Of a stretch of 64,000 bases of DNA, positions 35,086 through 43,810 are shown one piece after another (position 1 is the first letter of the stretch; each line of letters begins with the position of its first letter). The stretch is taken from NCBI GenBank assembly GCA_900343135.1, contig OPYK01000001.1, positions 186,001-250,000 of the forward strand. The letters run 5' to 3'. The translations under genes were made by a program, and so were the position numbers. The notes beneath the pieces are model-generated. The model had not been told where the DNA came from, ran no database searches, and worked only from the letters and a program-made list of their open reading frames with translations. This stretch comes from Atopobium massiliense. GTDB lineage: Bacteria > Actinomycetota > Coriobacteriia > Coriobacteriales > Atopobiaceae.

Positions 35086-35206
35086 GTAGTATGATCCTTT
35101 CGAATACGATTATGCGCAAATTGCATACACAAGCGCACACGAGCACACACCAGGGTAAGCATATGTGTACAATTTGCATGAACTATGTCCGCCATCTATT
35201 TTTACA

Positions 35207-35244
35207 CGAAAACCCGCTCAATAGCACGAGATTATTGAGCGGGG
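35207..35244 (-). terminator. terminator of the HTH-like gene
   Basis: An 11-bp perfect stem (CCCGCTCAATA with TATTGAGCGGG) with a 9-base loop; on the minus strand it is followed by TTTTCGTG. It lies 61 bases after the stop at 35305. Confidence 0.8.
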
Positions 35245-35304
35245 CAAAAATAACGCGAATTATGAACGTTTTGTTACAACAAGCTGAAAACACAGCTATG
35301 CATA

Positions 35305-35754
35305 CTACGAACAAGATGATACGCGGGAACTTGAAGTGATGGTGTACGCAACACCCTTTTGAGGGCGTGCCCACGAAACAGCGTAACCGTTTTCGACCAA
35401 AATATGAGAAAGTGCCACGTTGCAAGCATTAACAACACGAAAATCAACGAGCGCAGATTGCGGATTATACTCGCTTAATTGCTCTTGAGAAGACCAATAA
35501 GGAAGCTGTAAGGTTTGTGCAAGTTGTGTCTCACCTGTTTTTGCATTAATGAGATCGATCATGGCGCACACGTAGGTTTTTTGATAATCCTCGGCACGCG
35601 TAAGAGCAAACACCGCATTGGCAGGAACAGGTGAATCCCAGTGAATATCGAGCCATGAACGCGCTTTTGAGGTGCTCACGCCGGCAGCACGCGATAAAAC
35701 TAACGAATTGTAACCAACTGCTTGACATCGTGCGGCAAATTCTAACCGATCCAT
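35305..35754 (-). CDS. hypothetical protein with helix-turn-helix-like N-terminus
   Basis: A 149-residue protein. Residues ~5-50 (FAARCQAVGYNSLVLSRAAG, then GVSTSKARSWLDI and SPVPANAVFAL) resemble the DNA-binding helix-turn-helix of the YdiL/DUF1870-type antitoxin and Aca regulators, where a Trp follows the recognition helix and a VP pair comes next. The remaining ~95 residues match nothing I know. ATG 35754 has AAGGGG seven bases upstream; the longer reading from 35835 adds residues without a ribosome binding site. It is a single-gene unit with its own promoter-like sequence and terminator. A DNA-binding role is inference. Confidence 0.65.
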   Translation of the reverse strand: MDRLEFAARCQAVGYNSLVLSRAAGVSTSKARSWLDIHWDSPVPANAVFALTRAEDYQKTYVCAMIDLINAKTGETQLAQTLQLPYWSSQEQLSEYNPQSALVDFRVVNACNVALSHILVENGYAVSWARPQKGVAYTITSSSRVSSCS

Positions 35755-36104
35755 AGTGCATCCCCTTACGTTGTGCATGGCAGATGCGCACAATGTATCT
35801 CGCAGAACGACAAGAAGCATGGTGCATCTACCCAAAATCGCTGAGTGTCTTCTTGGTATACATATTCACTGTAACGCATTTTTAACAAATAAACTGAAAT
35901 ATATCTAAAAAATTTTAGAGGAGCACATTAACGCTTAAATAAGCTGCATAAACACCAAAACTGCAGCAGAAAGGCGCGGCATGCGGGTGCAGATGCTCAG
36001 CTATGTATGTACATTTGGAATGGATGGACGCAAAGGCTGCATATGATAGACGCAAACGCCGTAACCATGCAGACGCACGTGCACAAAAGGCGCGCACAGC
36101 GCAC
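35755..36104. other. 350-bp non-coding region
   Basis: It holds a candidate promoter for the HTH-like gene (35859-35888) and an AT-rich inverted repeat TCTAAAA-AA-TTTTAGA (35904-35919) that could be a weak end signal for the PTS operon. No credible gene was found. Confidence 0.5.
35859..35888 (-). promoter_or_regulatory. candidate promoter of the HTH-like gene
   Basis: On the minus strand TTGTTA (35888-35883), an 18-bp spacer and TATGTA (35864-35859), about 105 bases before the ATG. Confidence 0.35.
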
Positions 36105-36488
36105 TTAACGCTTGGTGATAATACCAATAAGGGCACGTATACCTGCGCAAACTACCTGCCACGCACTGGGGCTGCGGCGCAGGCGCTGCTCTCCTATGTG
36201 CTCGCGAATAGCGCGCAGCACTTGTTTATTATTGCGTGTTGAGAAAATAAATTGGCCGGTGTGGTTCGTGACAATCATAAAACGTGAAATATATGTACCA
36301 CCAAATAGTACCGAAGCGCTTATATAGGAAATTTCGCTCCATGGAATTTGAATATAGTCGCGCGGATTTTTGCTGTTATAAAACTCAAACGCGCGATCAC
36401 CAAGAAGCACCGTGCCGTATACTGCAAGCCCTGCCATTGATGTTGCAGGAATACTGAGTTCAACACGGGTATTTTGAGATGAAACCAT
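36105..36488 (-). CDS. manO: DUF956 protein, ManO-type mannose PTS partner
   Basis: A 127-residue protein of the DUF956 family, encoded at the end of mannose-PTS operons in Firmicutes and Coriobacteriia and called ManO in some. Core features are VLLGDRAFEFYNSKNPRDYIQ, IPWSEISYISASV and FIFSTRNNKQVLRAIREHI, a PH/GRAM-like pattern that may face the membrane. Its biochemical role is not established; proposals include modulating Man-PTS activity. ATG 36488 has AGGAG six bases upstream, preferred to the TTG at 36494. It lies 167 bp after the IID gene on the same strand. Confidence 0.85.
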   Translation of the reverse strand: MVSSQNTRVELSIPATSMAGLAVYGTVLLGDRAFEFYNSKNPRDYIQIPWSEISYISASVLFGGTYISRFMIVTNHTGQFIFSTRNNKQVLRAIREHIGEQRLRRSPSAWQVVCAGIRALIGIITKR

Positions 36489-36655
36489 ACCCAACTCCTG
36501 TTTTTATTACCATACCGAAACCGTGCAAACAAGGCACCCCACAGCGAGCCAACGTATGCACAAAACCGTATAGAAAGCATACAAACACGCGCAAGCGCAT
36601 GGCAATCAACAGACCACCATGCGCAAGAGCACGTACTAATTACTGTATAGTCACC

Positions 36656-37573
36656 TTACATAATGCCAGTAAAGCGAGCGGCAATACCAATAAGGAAGAG
36701 CGCAAGAATGATAACGATAGGCGAAACATTCTTTTTTAGAAGCCAGCAGCAAAGCAACGTAAGAAGAAGTGCGGCTGCACCTGGAATAAGCATATCGAGG
36801 TTTTGCTGCAGCGTGGTAACTTTCATTTGGTTAAGACCGGTTGCACCCAAGCTTGAATATTGCTCAAGAGCCGACTTAATACCTTGCGCCGAAGGTTCAA
36901 TTTTAGTCCAATCGATAAAGGCGCCTGGCTGCTGAGCAACCGAAGAAACAACGGGCTTAAAGCTAATAGATACCCAGCGCTGAACAAGCGAACCGATGAT
37001 AAACATGCCCAAAATGGATGCACCTTCGGTAATTTTGCTTAATACGCCGCCCGATACGTCTTTTACAATTGAGGTACCAAGTTTGTAGCCAAACTCCTGC
37101 GTGTACCACATAAAGCCCATACGAATAACGTTCCACAACACAAAGAAAAGAACGGAGCCTAATAGGGCACCACCAAGGGCAAGCGACGCACCCAGTGCAC
37201 CTAAAATTGGACGCATGGTAAACCAAAAGACGGGGTCGCCAACACCGGCCAGAGGACCCATCATGCCAACCTTAACACCCTGGATAGCGGCATCGTCGAT
37301 AGCTTTGCCATTTGCACGCTCCTCTTCGAGAGCAAGTACTACACCCATAACAGGCGCAGATACATACGGGTGCGTGTTGTAAAATTCCATGTGACGCTTG
37401 CATGCGGCAATCTGGTCTTCTTTTGAGTGATACAGTTTTTTGATAGCAGGCAGCATAGCAAAGCACCAGCCGCCATTCTGCATACGCTCATAGTTCCACG
37501 AACCTTGAAGGAACTGATGGCGCCATGCAACAGCCATACGATCTGATTGAGTAAGCTTAATTTGATCTGACAT
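36656..37573 (-). CDS. manZ: mannose-family PTS, membrane component IID
   Basis: A 305-residue membrane protein of the EIID-Man family. Its N-terminal half contains FLQGSWNYERMQNGGWCFAM, HMEFYNTHPYVSAPVMG and ALEEERANG, then KVGMMGPLAGVGDP, all family signatures; hydrophobic spans lie near residues 130-200 and at the C-terminus. With IIC it forms the sugar channel. Class IIa bacteriocins often use Man-PTS IIC/IID as receptor; the extracellular loop sequence here was not compared. ATG 37573 has AAGGATG upstream, 15 bp after manY. Confidence 0.95.
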   Translation of the reverse strand: MSDQIKLTQSDRMAVAWRHQFLQGSWNYERMQNGGWCFAMLPAIKKLYHSKEDQIAACKRHMEFYNTHPYVSAPVMGVVLALEEERANGKAIDDAAIQGVKVGMMGPLAGVGDPVFWFTMRPILGALGASLALGGALLGSVLFFVLWNVIRMGFMWYTQEFGYKLGTSIVKDVSGGVLSKITEGASILGMFIIGSLVQRWVSISFKPVVSSVAQQPGAFIDWTKIEPSAQGIKSALEQYSSLGATGLNQMKVTTLQQNLDMLIPGAAALLLTLLCCWLLKKNVSPIVIILALFLIGIAARFTGIM

Positions 37574-37588
37574 AGCTACACATCCTTC

Positions 37589-38407
37589 TTATTCGTAGTC
37601 GTTGATAATATCGCCCAGAGGATCTTGTGATCCGGCAGCAGAGCCTGCAGAATTCTTTGAAAGCTCTTTTAAGCCAAGGAAAATAAGGGCAAGTGAGATA
37701 CCAATGGCACCAAGACCAATAAGGGTGAGCTCTTTAATGGATGCCATAACAAAACCAAGAATAAAGAATGGCCACACTTCGCGCGAGGACATCATATTGA
37801 TAACCATAGCGTAACCAACGGCAGCTACCATACCACCACCAACAGCCATGCCGCCGGAAAGCCATGCGGGCATTTGGTTGAGAATGCTAGTTACTGCCGC
37901 TGCAGGTAAGAAGCAAAGCGCAGCTGCAGGAACAGCAATGCGCAAACCTTGCATAGCAATACCAACAAGCTGCAGTGCAGAAATAACGCCAAAATTAGCT
38001 TCTTGAGCTGCGGAATCCATAGCGTGTACCAAAGGAATTGCAATGGTGCGCGCAATCATGGTAAGAAACAGACCGGCTACCGACAAAGGAATCGCAAGAG
38101 CAATTGATGTGTTAATAGCGTTGGCTGGATCGGTTTTACCTCCTTCGAGTGCAAGCACCATAATGATGGATGAGGCAATCGACGCAAGCGCAGCATCGGG
38201 AGCAACGGCAGCACCAATGTTAGCCCAACCAAGGGCAATCATCTGCAGCGATCCACCAAGGATAATACCTTCGGTGGGATGACCGGTAACAAGACCGATG
38301 AGCGTGCATGCTACAAGCGGTTGATGGAATTGGAACTCATCGAGAATTCCCTCCATACCAGCAAAAAATGCAACAATAACGATAAATACAACGCTTAATA
38401 TTGGCAT
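37589..38407 (-). CDS. manY: mannose-family PTS, membrane component IIC
   Basis: A 272-residue integral membrane protein with about eight hydrophobic segments. Family signatures are FHQPLVACTLIGLVTGHPTEG and LGGSLQMIALGWANIGAAVAPD near the start, which line the sugar site. It transports mannose, glucose or a related hexose (fructose and amino sugars are alternatives). ATG 38407 has GGGAGG six bases upstream and lies 11 bp after the IIAB gene. Confidence 0.95.
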   Translation of the reverse strand: MPILSVVFIVIVAFFAGMEGILDEFQFHQPLVACTLIGLVTGHPTEGIILGGSLQMIALGWANIGAAVAPDAALASIASSIIMVLALEGGKTDPANAINTSIALAIPLSVAGLFLTMIARTIAIPLVHAMDSAAQEANFGVISALQLVGIAMQGLRIAVPAAALCFLPAAAVTSILNQMPAWLSGGMAVGGGMVAAVGYAMVINMMSSREVWPFFILGFVMASIKELTLIGLGAIGISLALIFLGLKELSKNSAGSAAGSQDPLGDIINDYE

Positions 38408-38418
38408 AGTGTCCTCCC

Positions 38419-39420
38419 CTATGCGAGCTCAGACTTTGCCTTTTGAAGCAAAGCATCAAAATTTTCAGAGGTATCAGCAGGAACCTTGCGCACGTCAAAC
38501 GTAACGCCGAGTGCAAGAAGTTTATCAAAGGCTTCAACATCGTCCTTACCCATGGCAATAGCAGGGTTAACTACAACTTTGCCAAGAGAATGTGCAATTG
38601 AACCAAGATTTACCTGCTTAATATCTACACCGGCTTCGATTGTTTTAAGCAAATCGGTAGGCGTTTCGAATAAGAGGAGCACTTTTGTTGCACCAAAGCG
38701 AGGATCTTTTGAAATTTGAACCATTTTGCTGATAGGAATAACGTGTGCGTGTACACCTGCGGGAGCAGCTTCAATAATCATCTGCTTGCGCAAGGTGTCT
38801 TTGCACACGGTATCAGAAACAACGATGATACGGTCGGGCTTCACCGATTTTGTCCATGAAGTTGCAACCTGACCATGCAAAAGACGGGTATCGATACGCG
38901 CAAGACCAATTTTAATATGGCCATCGCCAAGCACGGTACCTTCGGGAATAGCTGCATGCCCAGCGGGCGCAGCTTGAGGCGTTGCAGGGGCAGACGCTGC
39001 GTCGTGAGCGTCCTTGGCAATATCACCAGGCTTGGTTTGAAAGCCACCGCGGGCTTCGCCAAGCGCTTCAGATGCCACCTCACGTGCGGTTTCACAGCCA
39101 AAACGCGCACCATATGCTGCAATAAGCATGGGCAAATTAAGGCCAGAAAGCGCAACCCAATGATTATCGCCTGCATTATCGAGCAAAAGCGATACCTGGT
39201 TCCATGGCGTGCCACCTTGCAAGTCTACTAAAAAGAGTATTTCCTGAGGATCGTCAAACGAGTCGATTGCAGTTTGGAGCTTTGCGCGCAAATCGTCGGG
39301 ACCCATATCGGGCGTAAGGCAAACGGCGTGCACATTGTCTTGTGCACCAAAAATCATTTGCCCCGACTGCAAAATGCCTTCTGCAAGTCCACCGTGGCTG
39401 GTAAGAATAATATTGACCAC
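38419..39420 (-). CDS. manX: mannose-family PTS, fused IIA-IIB component
   Basis: A 333-residue cytoplasmic phosphotransfer protein. Residues 1-~130 are IIA, with the phosphorylated His9 in LTSHGGLAEG; a ~40-residue Ala/Pro/His-rich hinge follows (~135-170); IIB begins at IKIGLARIDTRLLHGQV, with the second phospho-His in LLHGQ (~residue 190). Phosphate flows from HPr to IIA, IIB and then sugar. The start is GTG 39420: AAAGGAG lies six bases upstream and the first residues MVNIILTSHGG match the family. A longer reading from 39498 would run into the peptidase gene upstream. The operon order is peptidase, IIAB, IIC, IID, DUF956. Confidence 0.95.
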   Translation of the reverse strand: MVNIILTSHGGLAEGILQSGQMIFGAQDNVHAVCLTPDMGPDDLRAKLQTAIDSFDDPQEILFLVDLQGGTPWNQVSLLLDNAGDNHWVALSGLNLPMLIAAYGARFGCETAREVASEALGEARGGFQTKPGDIAKDAHDAASAPATPQAAPAGHAAIPEGTVLGDGHIKIGLARIDTRLLHGQVATSWTKSVKPDRIIVVSDTVCKDTLRKQMIIEAAPAGVHAHVIPISKMVQISKDPRFGATKVLLLFETPTDLLKTIEAGVDIKQVNLGSIAHSLGKVVVNPAIAMGKDDVEAFDKLLALGVTFDVRKVPADTSENFDALLQKAKSELA

Positions 39421-39454
39421 AGTATGCTCCTTTCTTGTAGTGTGATGTATAGAT

Positions 39455-40570
39455 TTACAGACAAATAAGATCGTGCGTAGACTGCGTAAAGAGCTCAAAT
39501 CCGTGTGCTGTTACCAAACCAAAGTCTTCGATACGAACACCAAATTTACCCGGCAGATAAATACCCGGCTCAACGGTAACAACAGAATTTTCGGGAAGGG
39601 GCTTTGAGTATGTAAGCGCAAGGAAGGGGCGCTCATGAATCTCAAGACCAACACCGTGACCCAAACCATGCTTAAAGTATTCGCCGTAGCCTTCTTTTTC
39701 GATAATGGCAAGCGCACGTTTGTGCATGTCAGAGCCAATATCACCCGGCATTACGGTGTCTTCAACAGCTTTTTGCGCGCGGCGAACCGTGTCATAGACG
39801 AGCTGCTGCTCTTCTGAAGGCGTGCCCATGCAAACGGTGCGCGTCATGTCGGTGTGATAATCGTGCCACGCCGCACCAAAGTCCATAACAACCATGTCAC
39901 CCTTTTGAAGAACACGATCGGAGGGCTGACCATGCGGATTTGCGCCATTAGGACCACTGATGGTGATGGTATCGAATGCAAGCGCATCGGCACCATGTGA
40001 CAGCATAAAGTTATCGAGTTCAACGCGAAGCTCAAGTTCAGTTTTGCCAACAGCAACGAAATTGAGCATGTGCGTAAACCCAGCATCAGTAATGCTTTGC
40101 GCATGTTTCATGGCATCTACTTCTGCCTGGTCTTTTACCATACGCAAATCGGCAATGTCACCGTGCATACGAGGCGTGTCGCAAGAAATTGAAAGATCGT
40201 ACAAGCGCGCGTGAAGATTGTCAAAAAATGAAAGTGCAAGCGTATCCTCAACAGCTACCACACGTGCTTTTGTTTGATAAATGTGCTGCGCAACCCACAA
40301 AGCAGGATCGATGGTGTCCATATCGATAATCCAGCTTGTGTCTTTGCCCAGCTTGGTTTTGAACGTGTTGTAATACCGAGAATCGGTGTGCAAGAACAAA
40401 TCGTCTTGCGTGATAAATGCTGTGTGAGCAAGCTCAAAATCGAATGTGCGCTCACTTCCTGTTAACCAGCGAAGATCGGGGTTATTCCGCAAAATAACGG
40501 CATCATAACCACGCTGTGCCATAAGTTTCCTAAAACGGCAAACACGACCAGCGCATACAGATTCTGCCAT
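39455..40570 (-). CDS. Xaa-Pro aminopeptidase/dipeptidase (M24 family)
   Basis: A 371-residue two-domain metallopeptidase that removes residues preceding proline. The N-terminal domain (~1-130) is a creatinase-like fold (RNNPDLRWLTGSERTFDFE). The C-terminal pita-bread domain supplies the metal ligands: Asp in VMDFGAAWHDY and again in YHTDMTRT, His in GLGHGVGLEIHERP, and Glu in TVEPGIYLPG and VRIEDFG. It could be PepQ (prolidase) or PepP (aminopeptidase); length suits either. ATG 40570 has GAGGAGAAACT upstream, and a TATAAT sits at 40617-40612 without a good -35. It precedes manX by 34 bp and may share its transcript. It fits peptide use via Opp. Confidence 0.9.
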   Translation of the reverse strand: MAESVCAGRVCRFRKLMAQRGYDAVILRNNPDLRWLTGSERTFDFELAHTAFITQDDLFLHTDSRYYNTFKTKLGKDTSWIIDMDTIDPALWVAQHIYQTKARVVAVEDTLALSFFDNLHARLYDLSISCDTPRMHGDIADLRMVKDQAEVDAMKHAQSITDAGFTHMLNFVAVGKTELELRVELDNFMLSHGADALAFDTITISGPNGANPHGQPSDRVLQKGDMVVMDFGAAWHDYHTDMTRTVCMGTPSEEQQLVYDTVRRAQKAVEDTVMPGDIGSDMHKRALAIIEKEGYGEYFKHGLGHGVGLEIHERPFLALTYSKPLPENSVVTVEPGIYLPGKFGVRIEDFGLVTAHGFELFTQSTHDLICL

Positions 40571-40710
40571 AGTTTCTCCTCTATACCGAGCGGTAAAATT
40601 ACTAAATGTTCATTATAGCTTATAGATAGCAGATATACGCGCAGGTTTTGAAGGAGTTTTATAGTAGGTTTCAGTAAGTGGTGCCACACGCACATAACCA
40701 GGGATTATGC

Positions 40711-41982
40711 TTAGTTTTGCGTTGCATGTGCGTCACACCACGCACGCGTATGCTCCGCCAAAAGCTCAGGAGTAACGTTTGTCATACGCACGCGGCCGAT
40801 CGTTTGAGGAAGTGGCAGCATACACTTGTGGCTACGCAAAAAGCACTCATTATGCAATTCTTGCTGCAACTCTGCAGGATTAATATCAACGCTTGCCCAG
40901 GGAATTTCGAAACGTGAAAGCAGCTCATCTTGAGCTAAACAATCATCAACACTCAGTGCCTCAAGTGAAACAGCAAGGCGCGCAGAAAAACGCAGCGCTT
41001 CAGCGTACGCAAGCGCGGGATCGATGGCGTTGTGCGAAGCACGTATAAGCGCGCGAGAAATAATTTCACCATACGCTGCTGCCTGACGGATGGAAAGCGC
41101 CGATGACGCCAGCATGCGACCGCGAAGCTTAATGCCCTCGATTGCATAATCGATAAGCTCTTCGGGGTCGTCGTGCATAATGGTGTAGGCGTTATCCCAT
41201 AGAGTGCCAAACTGCGATTGCGATTCTGCCATGGCACTTGCTACCATCATAACGCGCATAAAACGAGCCTGCGAGCAGGCAAGATCGCGCGGCACATAAG
41301 CTGTATCAAAAAGTACATGATCGGCCTGGCTAGGAATGTTAATCATTGCTGTACTATTCGAACACGAAAGTGCTTCGGGCTGCGTTGTTGCACATATAAG
41401 CCCGCTTATATCAATGGGCAATGCCATAAAGCGCACGCCAGAACACCACGTGCGAGCAGCATATTCGCACAGTTGAAGCGTACAGGCTGAACCTGTAGCA
41501 GTAATCATGTCGTCGGCAGTGATGTGATGCTCAAGCAATATCCTACATATAGCATCAACCGATGACAGCGTGTAGTTCATATGTTCAAGATGAGCCTCTA
41601 CAAGTTCAAAGCCCGCCGAAGTAGTTTGGCGGCGCAGCTCATCGAGGGTATCGGCGCCTGCAGCGTCATCGTAAAGTAGCATCATCGTGTGAGGAATGCC
41701 TACCTGCGACTTACAAATGTGGCCAAACTGCAATAGTGCCTGCGCGCCAACACGTAAATCGCAAGAGCCTGCACTCAGCGCAATCCATTGGCGGCGCAAC
41801 GGTTCAGGTTCAGGTTCAGGTTCAACCGCAGGCTCAGGTTCAAGTTCAGGTTCAGATATAGTCGCAGGTTCAGATGCAGATCCAGATGTAGGTTCAGATT
41901 CAACTACAGGTTGTGTGGCAGCTTCAGGTGCTGTGCTCGTAGCAACCGTTACATCGTTTGTTGTATCAATCGATTCATTCAT
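40711..41982 (-). CDS. AroB-like protein with lost catalytic residues (pseudo-enzyme)
   Basis: A 423-residue protein. Residues ~20-65 are an EPEPEP-type acidic linker from tandem DNA hexamers. From ~70 on it follows 3-dehydroquinate synthase (AroB) region by region: TLDELRRQTTSAGF, then ATGSACTLQLCEYAARTWCSGV at the place of GGG-x-x-GD-x-x-GF, FMALPIDIS for the usual FVQVPTTLL, and DHVLFDTAYV. But the NAD-binding glycines, the SVGGKTG loop, the metal-binding Glu of the AEVVK helix and the GHTFGHAIE histidines are replaced (YGEIISRALIRA, YAEALRFSARL). It should not make dehydroquinate. ATG 41982 has GGAG six bases upstream and overlaps yqeG by eight bases. Homology is by eye; function is unknown. 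Confidence 0.7.
   Translation of the reverse strand: MNESIDTTNDVTVATSTAPEAATQPVVESEPTSGSASEPATISEPELEPEPAVEPEPEPEPLRRQWIALSAGSCDLRVGAQALLQFGHICKSQVGIPHTMMLLYDDAAGADTLDELRRQTTSAGFELVEAHLEHMNYTLSSVDAICRILLEHHITADDMITATGSACTLQLCEYAARTWCSGVRFMALPIDISGLICATTQPEALSCSNSTAMINIPSQADHVLFDTAYVPRDLACSQARFMRVMMVASAMAESQSQFGTLWDNAYTIMHDDPEELIDYAIEGIKLRGRMLASSALSIRQAAAYGEIISRALIRASHNAIDPALAYAEALRFSARLAVSLEALSVDDCLAQDELLSRFEIPWASVDINPAELQQELHNECFLRSHKCMLPLPQTIGRVRMTNVTPELLAEHTRAWCDAHATQN
41801..41911. repeat. tandem GGTTCA-type hexamer repeats inside the AroB-like gene
   Basis: Near-perfect copies of GGTTCA at 41801-41824 are followed by diverged copies (GGCTCA, AAGTTCAGG, GGTTCAGAT, GTAGGTTCAG) to 41911. 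On the coding strand they give alternating Glu-Pro/Ser pairs. Unit changes keep the frame, so linker length could vary between strains without killing the gene. Confidence 0.75.
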
Positions 41983-42487
41983 GATGCGCTCCAATCCACG
42001 TAACTCTACGCAACACTATCCACTCAATGACCCGCAGTACATAGGTGTACCACAAATCGCGCCGCGATTGCGGCTTTACCAAAATTGTGCGAGTACCGCC
42101 CCGTTTACCTGCCAAAATGTCAGTAAACAGCTGATCGCCAATTACGCATGCATGCTCAGGTGCAATACCATGCTTCTTCATAACGTTTACCATAACACTG
42201 CACGACGGTTTCATCGCGTGCGAAATTGCCTTAATACCCAGGCTTTGCGCAGTGTTATTAACAGCTTCAGTATGAATATTGTTAGACACAATGTACGCGC
42301 GTATCGACGTGTGGGCAGCAAGCGCATCAAACCACGCTGATACATCAGCGGGTATGGTGCGGGTACTACGAGGAACGCAGGTATTATCGCGATCGATAAA
42401 AAGCACCTCAATGTGCCACGATTCTAACAAGCTCAGTGGTATATCTGATATCGATACATAATAGGCGTCTGCCGGAATAAAACTCAT
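41975..42487 (-). CDS. yqeG: YqeG-family HAD phosphatase
   Basis: A 170-residue HAD-IIIA hydrolase of the YqeG family. Motif I is VLFIDRDNTCV (usual form DLDNTL), motif II YIVSNN, and motif IV HACVIGDQLFTDILAGKRGG with the acidic pair. The protein begins FIPADAYYVSISDIPLSLLE, matching the family's typical lead. Archetypes dephosphorylate phosphatidylglycerophosphate (YqeG/PgpP-like in plants and cyanobacteria); this activity is not proven for all members. ATG 42487 directly follows the mltG stop. An in-frame ATG at 42526 inside mltG is less likely. Its end overlaps the AroB-like gene, so translation is probably coupled. Confidence 0.85.
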   Translation of the reverse strand: MSFIPADAYYVSISDIPLSLLESWHIEVLFIDRDNTCVPRSTRTIPADVSAWFDALAAHTSIRAYIVSNNIHTEAVNNTAQSLGIKAISHAMKPSCSVMVNVMKKHGIAPEHACVIGDQLFTDILAGKRGGTRTILVKPQSRRDLWYTYVLRVIEWIVLRRVTWIGAHHE

Positions 42488-42488
42488 G

Positions 42489-43808
42489 TTACGAGGCTTT
42501 CTTAATTGCTTCTTGGTGTTGTTCATAGGTTTCTGAAAATACGTGTTCTTTTTCGGTTATCCAAAAATACATGTACGACGTATCCTTAGGGTTAAGCGCT
42601 GCTACTATCGATGGCAAGCCAGGAGAACAAATTGGTGTTGGCGGCAAACCACGGTTAAGGTAGGAATTATAAGGACTCTGTTTTTTGAGGTCGTCGGCCG
42701 TAACCTTACCTGCTGTTACATAACCCATCGTCGCATCCGATTCAAGTGGCTTATCAATCTTAAGGCGATTGTAAAAAACTGACGCTACCAGCGGGCGGTC
42801 ATCATCGGTAAGCGCCTCTTTTTCGATAATCGAAGCAAGCGTAAGAAAATCGTAATACGACATCGTAACGTGGTATTTTTCTTTGATGGTTTTGCGCGCG
42901 GTATCAAAATCGAGCACACTTACCTCTTTTTGATACTGCGCGAGCATCGTCTTTACAATAGACGGTGTTTGCGGTACCTTACCTTCGAAATCATAGGTTT
43001 TTGGAAATAAAAAGCCCTCAAGCGAATCGTTGTGTGCATCTTTTACAAACGGAAACTCGTCAGCATAACTATGTGCCTGCAGCGATTGTTTAATGGTATC
43101 GGGGGCAATACCATAGGTAGTTTGAATAAGCTCAACTAAACGCGCTGAGGTAAGACCCTCCGGAACGCTGAGGGCATTTTCCTGGGCATTTGGCCCTTGG
43201 ATTAAGCGATCGATAAGCTGGTCGAAATCTGCACCCCGCATAAGCAGATAGGTGCCGCTTTTTATTTGCTGTGCCGCATTAAGATGATTTCCCAACGCTT
43301 TTAAGAATTGCGTTGTATCGTTGATAACATCTGCCTCTTTAAGAATCGCTGCAATCGACGATGCAGATGCACCTTTTGGAATGGTAACTTTGGCTTCGGT
43401 GCCGTCGGCATTTGCTTGCGAGCGGGCTGATTGCGCCGTTGGATTAGCAAACTTAAACGCGAAATAACCTCCACCAACAACAACACAAACGGCCAAAATA
43501 GCAGCTACAATCGTATAGCGATGCGCATGCGCATGTGGTTGTGCAGCGCGTGTGCCTGCCTTTGTTGCACCACCATGTAACGGATGAACGCGTGTTAAAT
43601 GTTCATGCGTGCGCGCAGCAGATGTGGGGCGAAGCGGCGTGCGGGCGCACTTCTTTCCTACGTTATCGGTTATAGACACATGAGCTGTTGGCGCTGTCAC
43701 AGGTGCTGGTGCGGGTGCGGGCTGAACAGAAGAATTAGCCACTTGGGGTACATGTTGAGCAGCACCTGAATGTTTTCCTTTGGGTGAGACAGTGGGCTTG
43801 GTATCCAT
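42489..43808 (-). CDS. mltG: endolytic murein transglycosylase MltG (YceG)
   Basis: A 439-residue membrane protein that cuts nascent peptidoglycan glycan strands and sets their length. The first ~100 residues are a long Ala/Pro/His-rich cytoplasmic tail, followed by a single span (~104-122, IVAAILAVCVVVGGGYF). The YceG catalytic domain contains ASIIEKEA, with the catalytic Glu, SVFYNRLKIDKPLESDATMGY, SPYNSYLNRGLPPTPICSPG and ALNPKDTSYMYFW. ATG 43808 has GAAAGGAT five bases upstream, two bases after ruvX. Confidence 0.95.
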   Translation of the reverse strand: MDTKPTVSPKGKHSGAAQHVPQVANSSVQPAPAPAPVTAPTAHVSITDNVGKKCARTPLRPTSAARTHEHLTRVHPLHGGATKAGTRAAQPHAHAHRYTIVAAILAVCVVVGGGYFAFKFANPTAQSARSQANADGTEAKVTIPKGASASSIAAILKEADVINDTTQFLKALGNHLNAAQQIKSGTYLLMRGADFDQLIDRLIQGPNAQENALSVPEGLTSARLVELIQTTYGIAPDTIKQSLQAHSYADEFPFVKDAHNDSLEGFLFPKTYDFEGKVPQTPSIVKTMLAQYQKEVSVLDFDTARKTIKEKYHVTMSYYDFLTLASIIEKEALTDDDRPLVASVFYNRLKIDKPLESDATMGYVTAGKVTADDLKKQSPYNSYLNRGLPPTPICSPGLPSIVAALNPKDTSYMYFWITEKEHVFSETYEQHQEAIKKAS

Positions 43809-43810
43809 AC

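Noticed and set aside
36003-36242. 79-codon plus-strand frame rich in Ala, Arg and Lys
   Set aside because: Half of it overlaps the DUF956 gene on the other strand, and no ribosome binding site precedes it.
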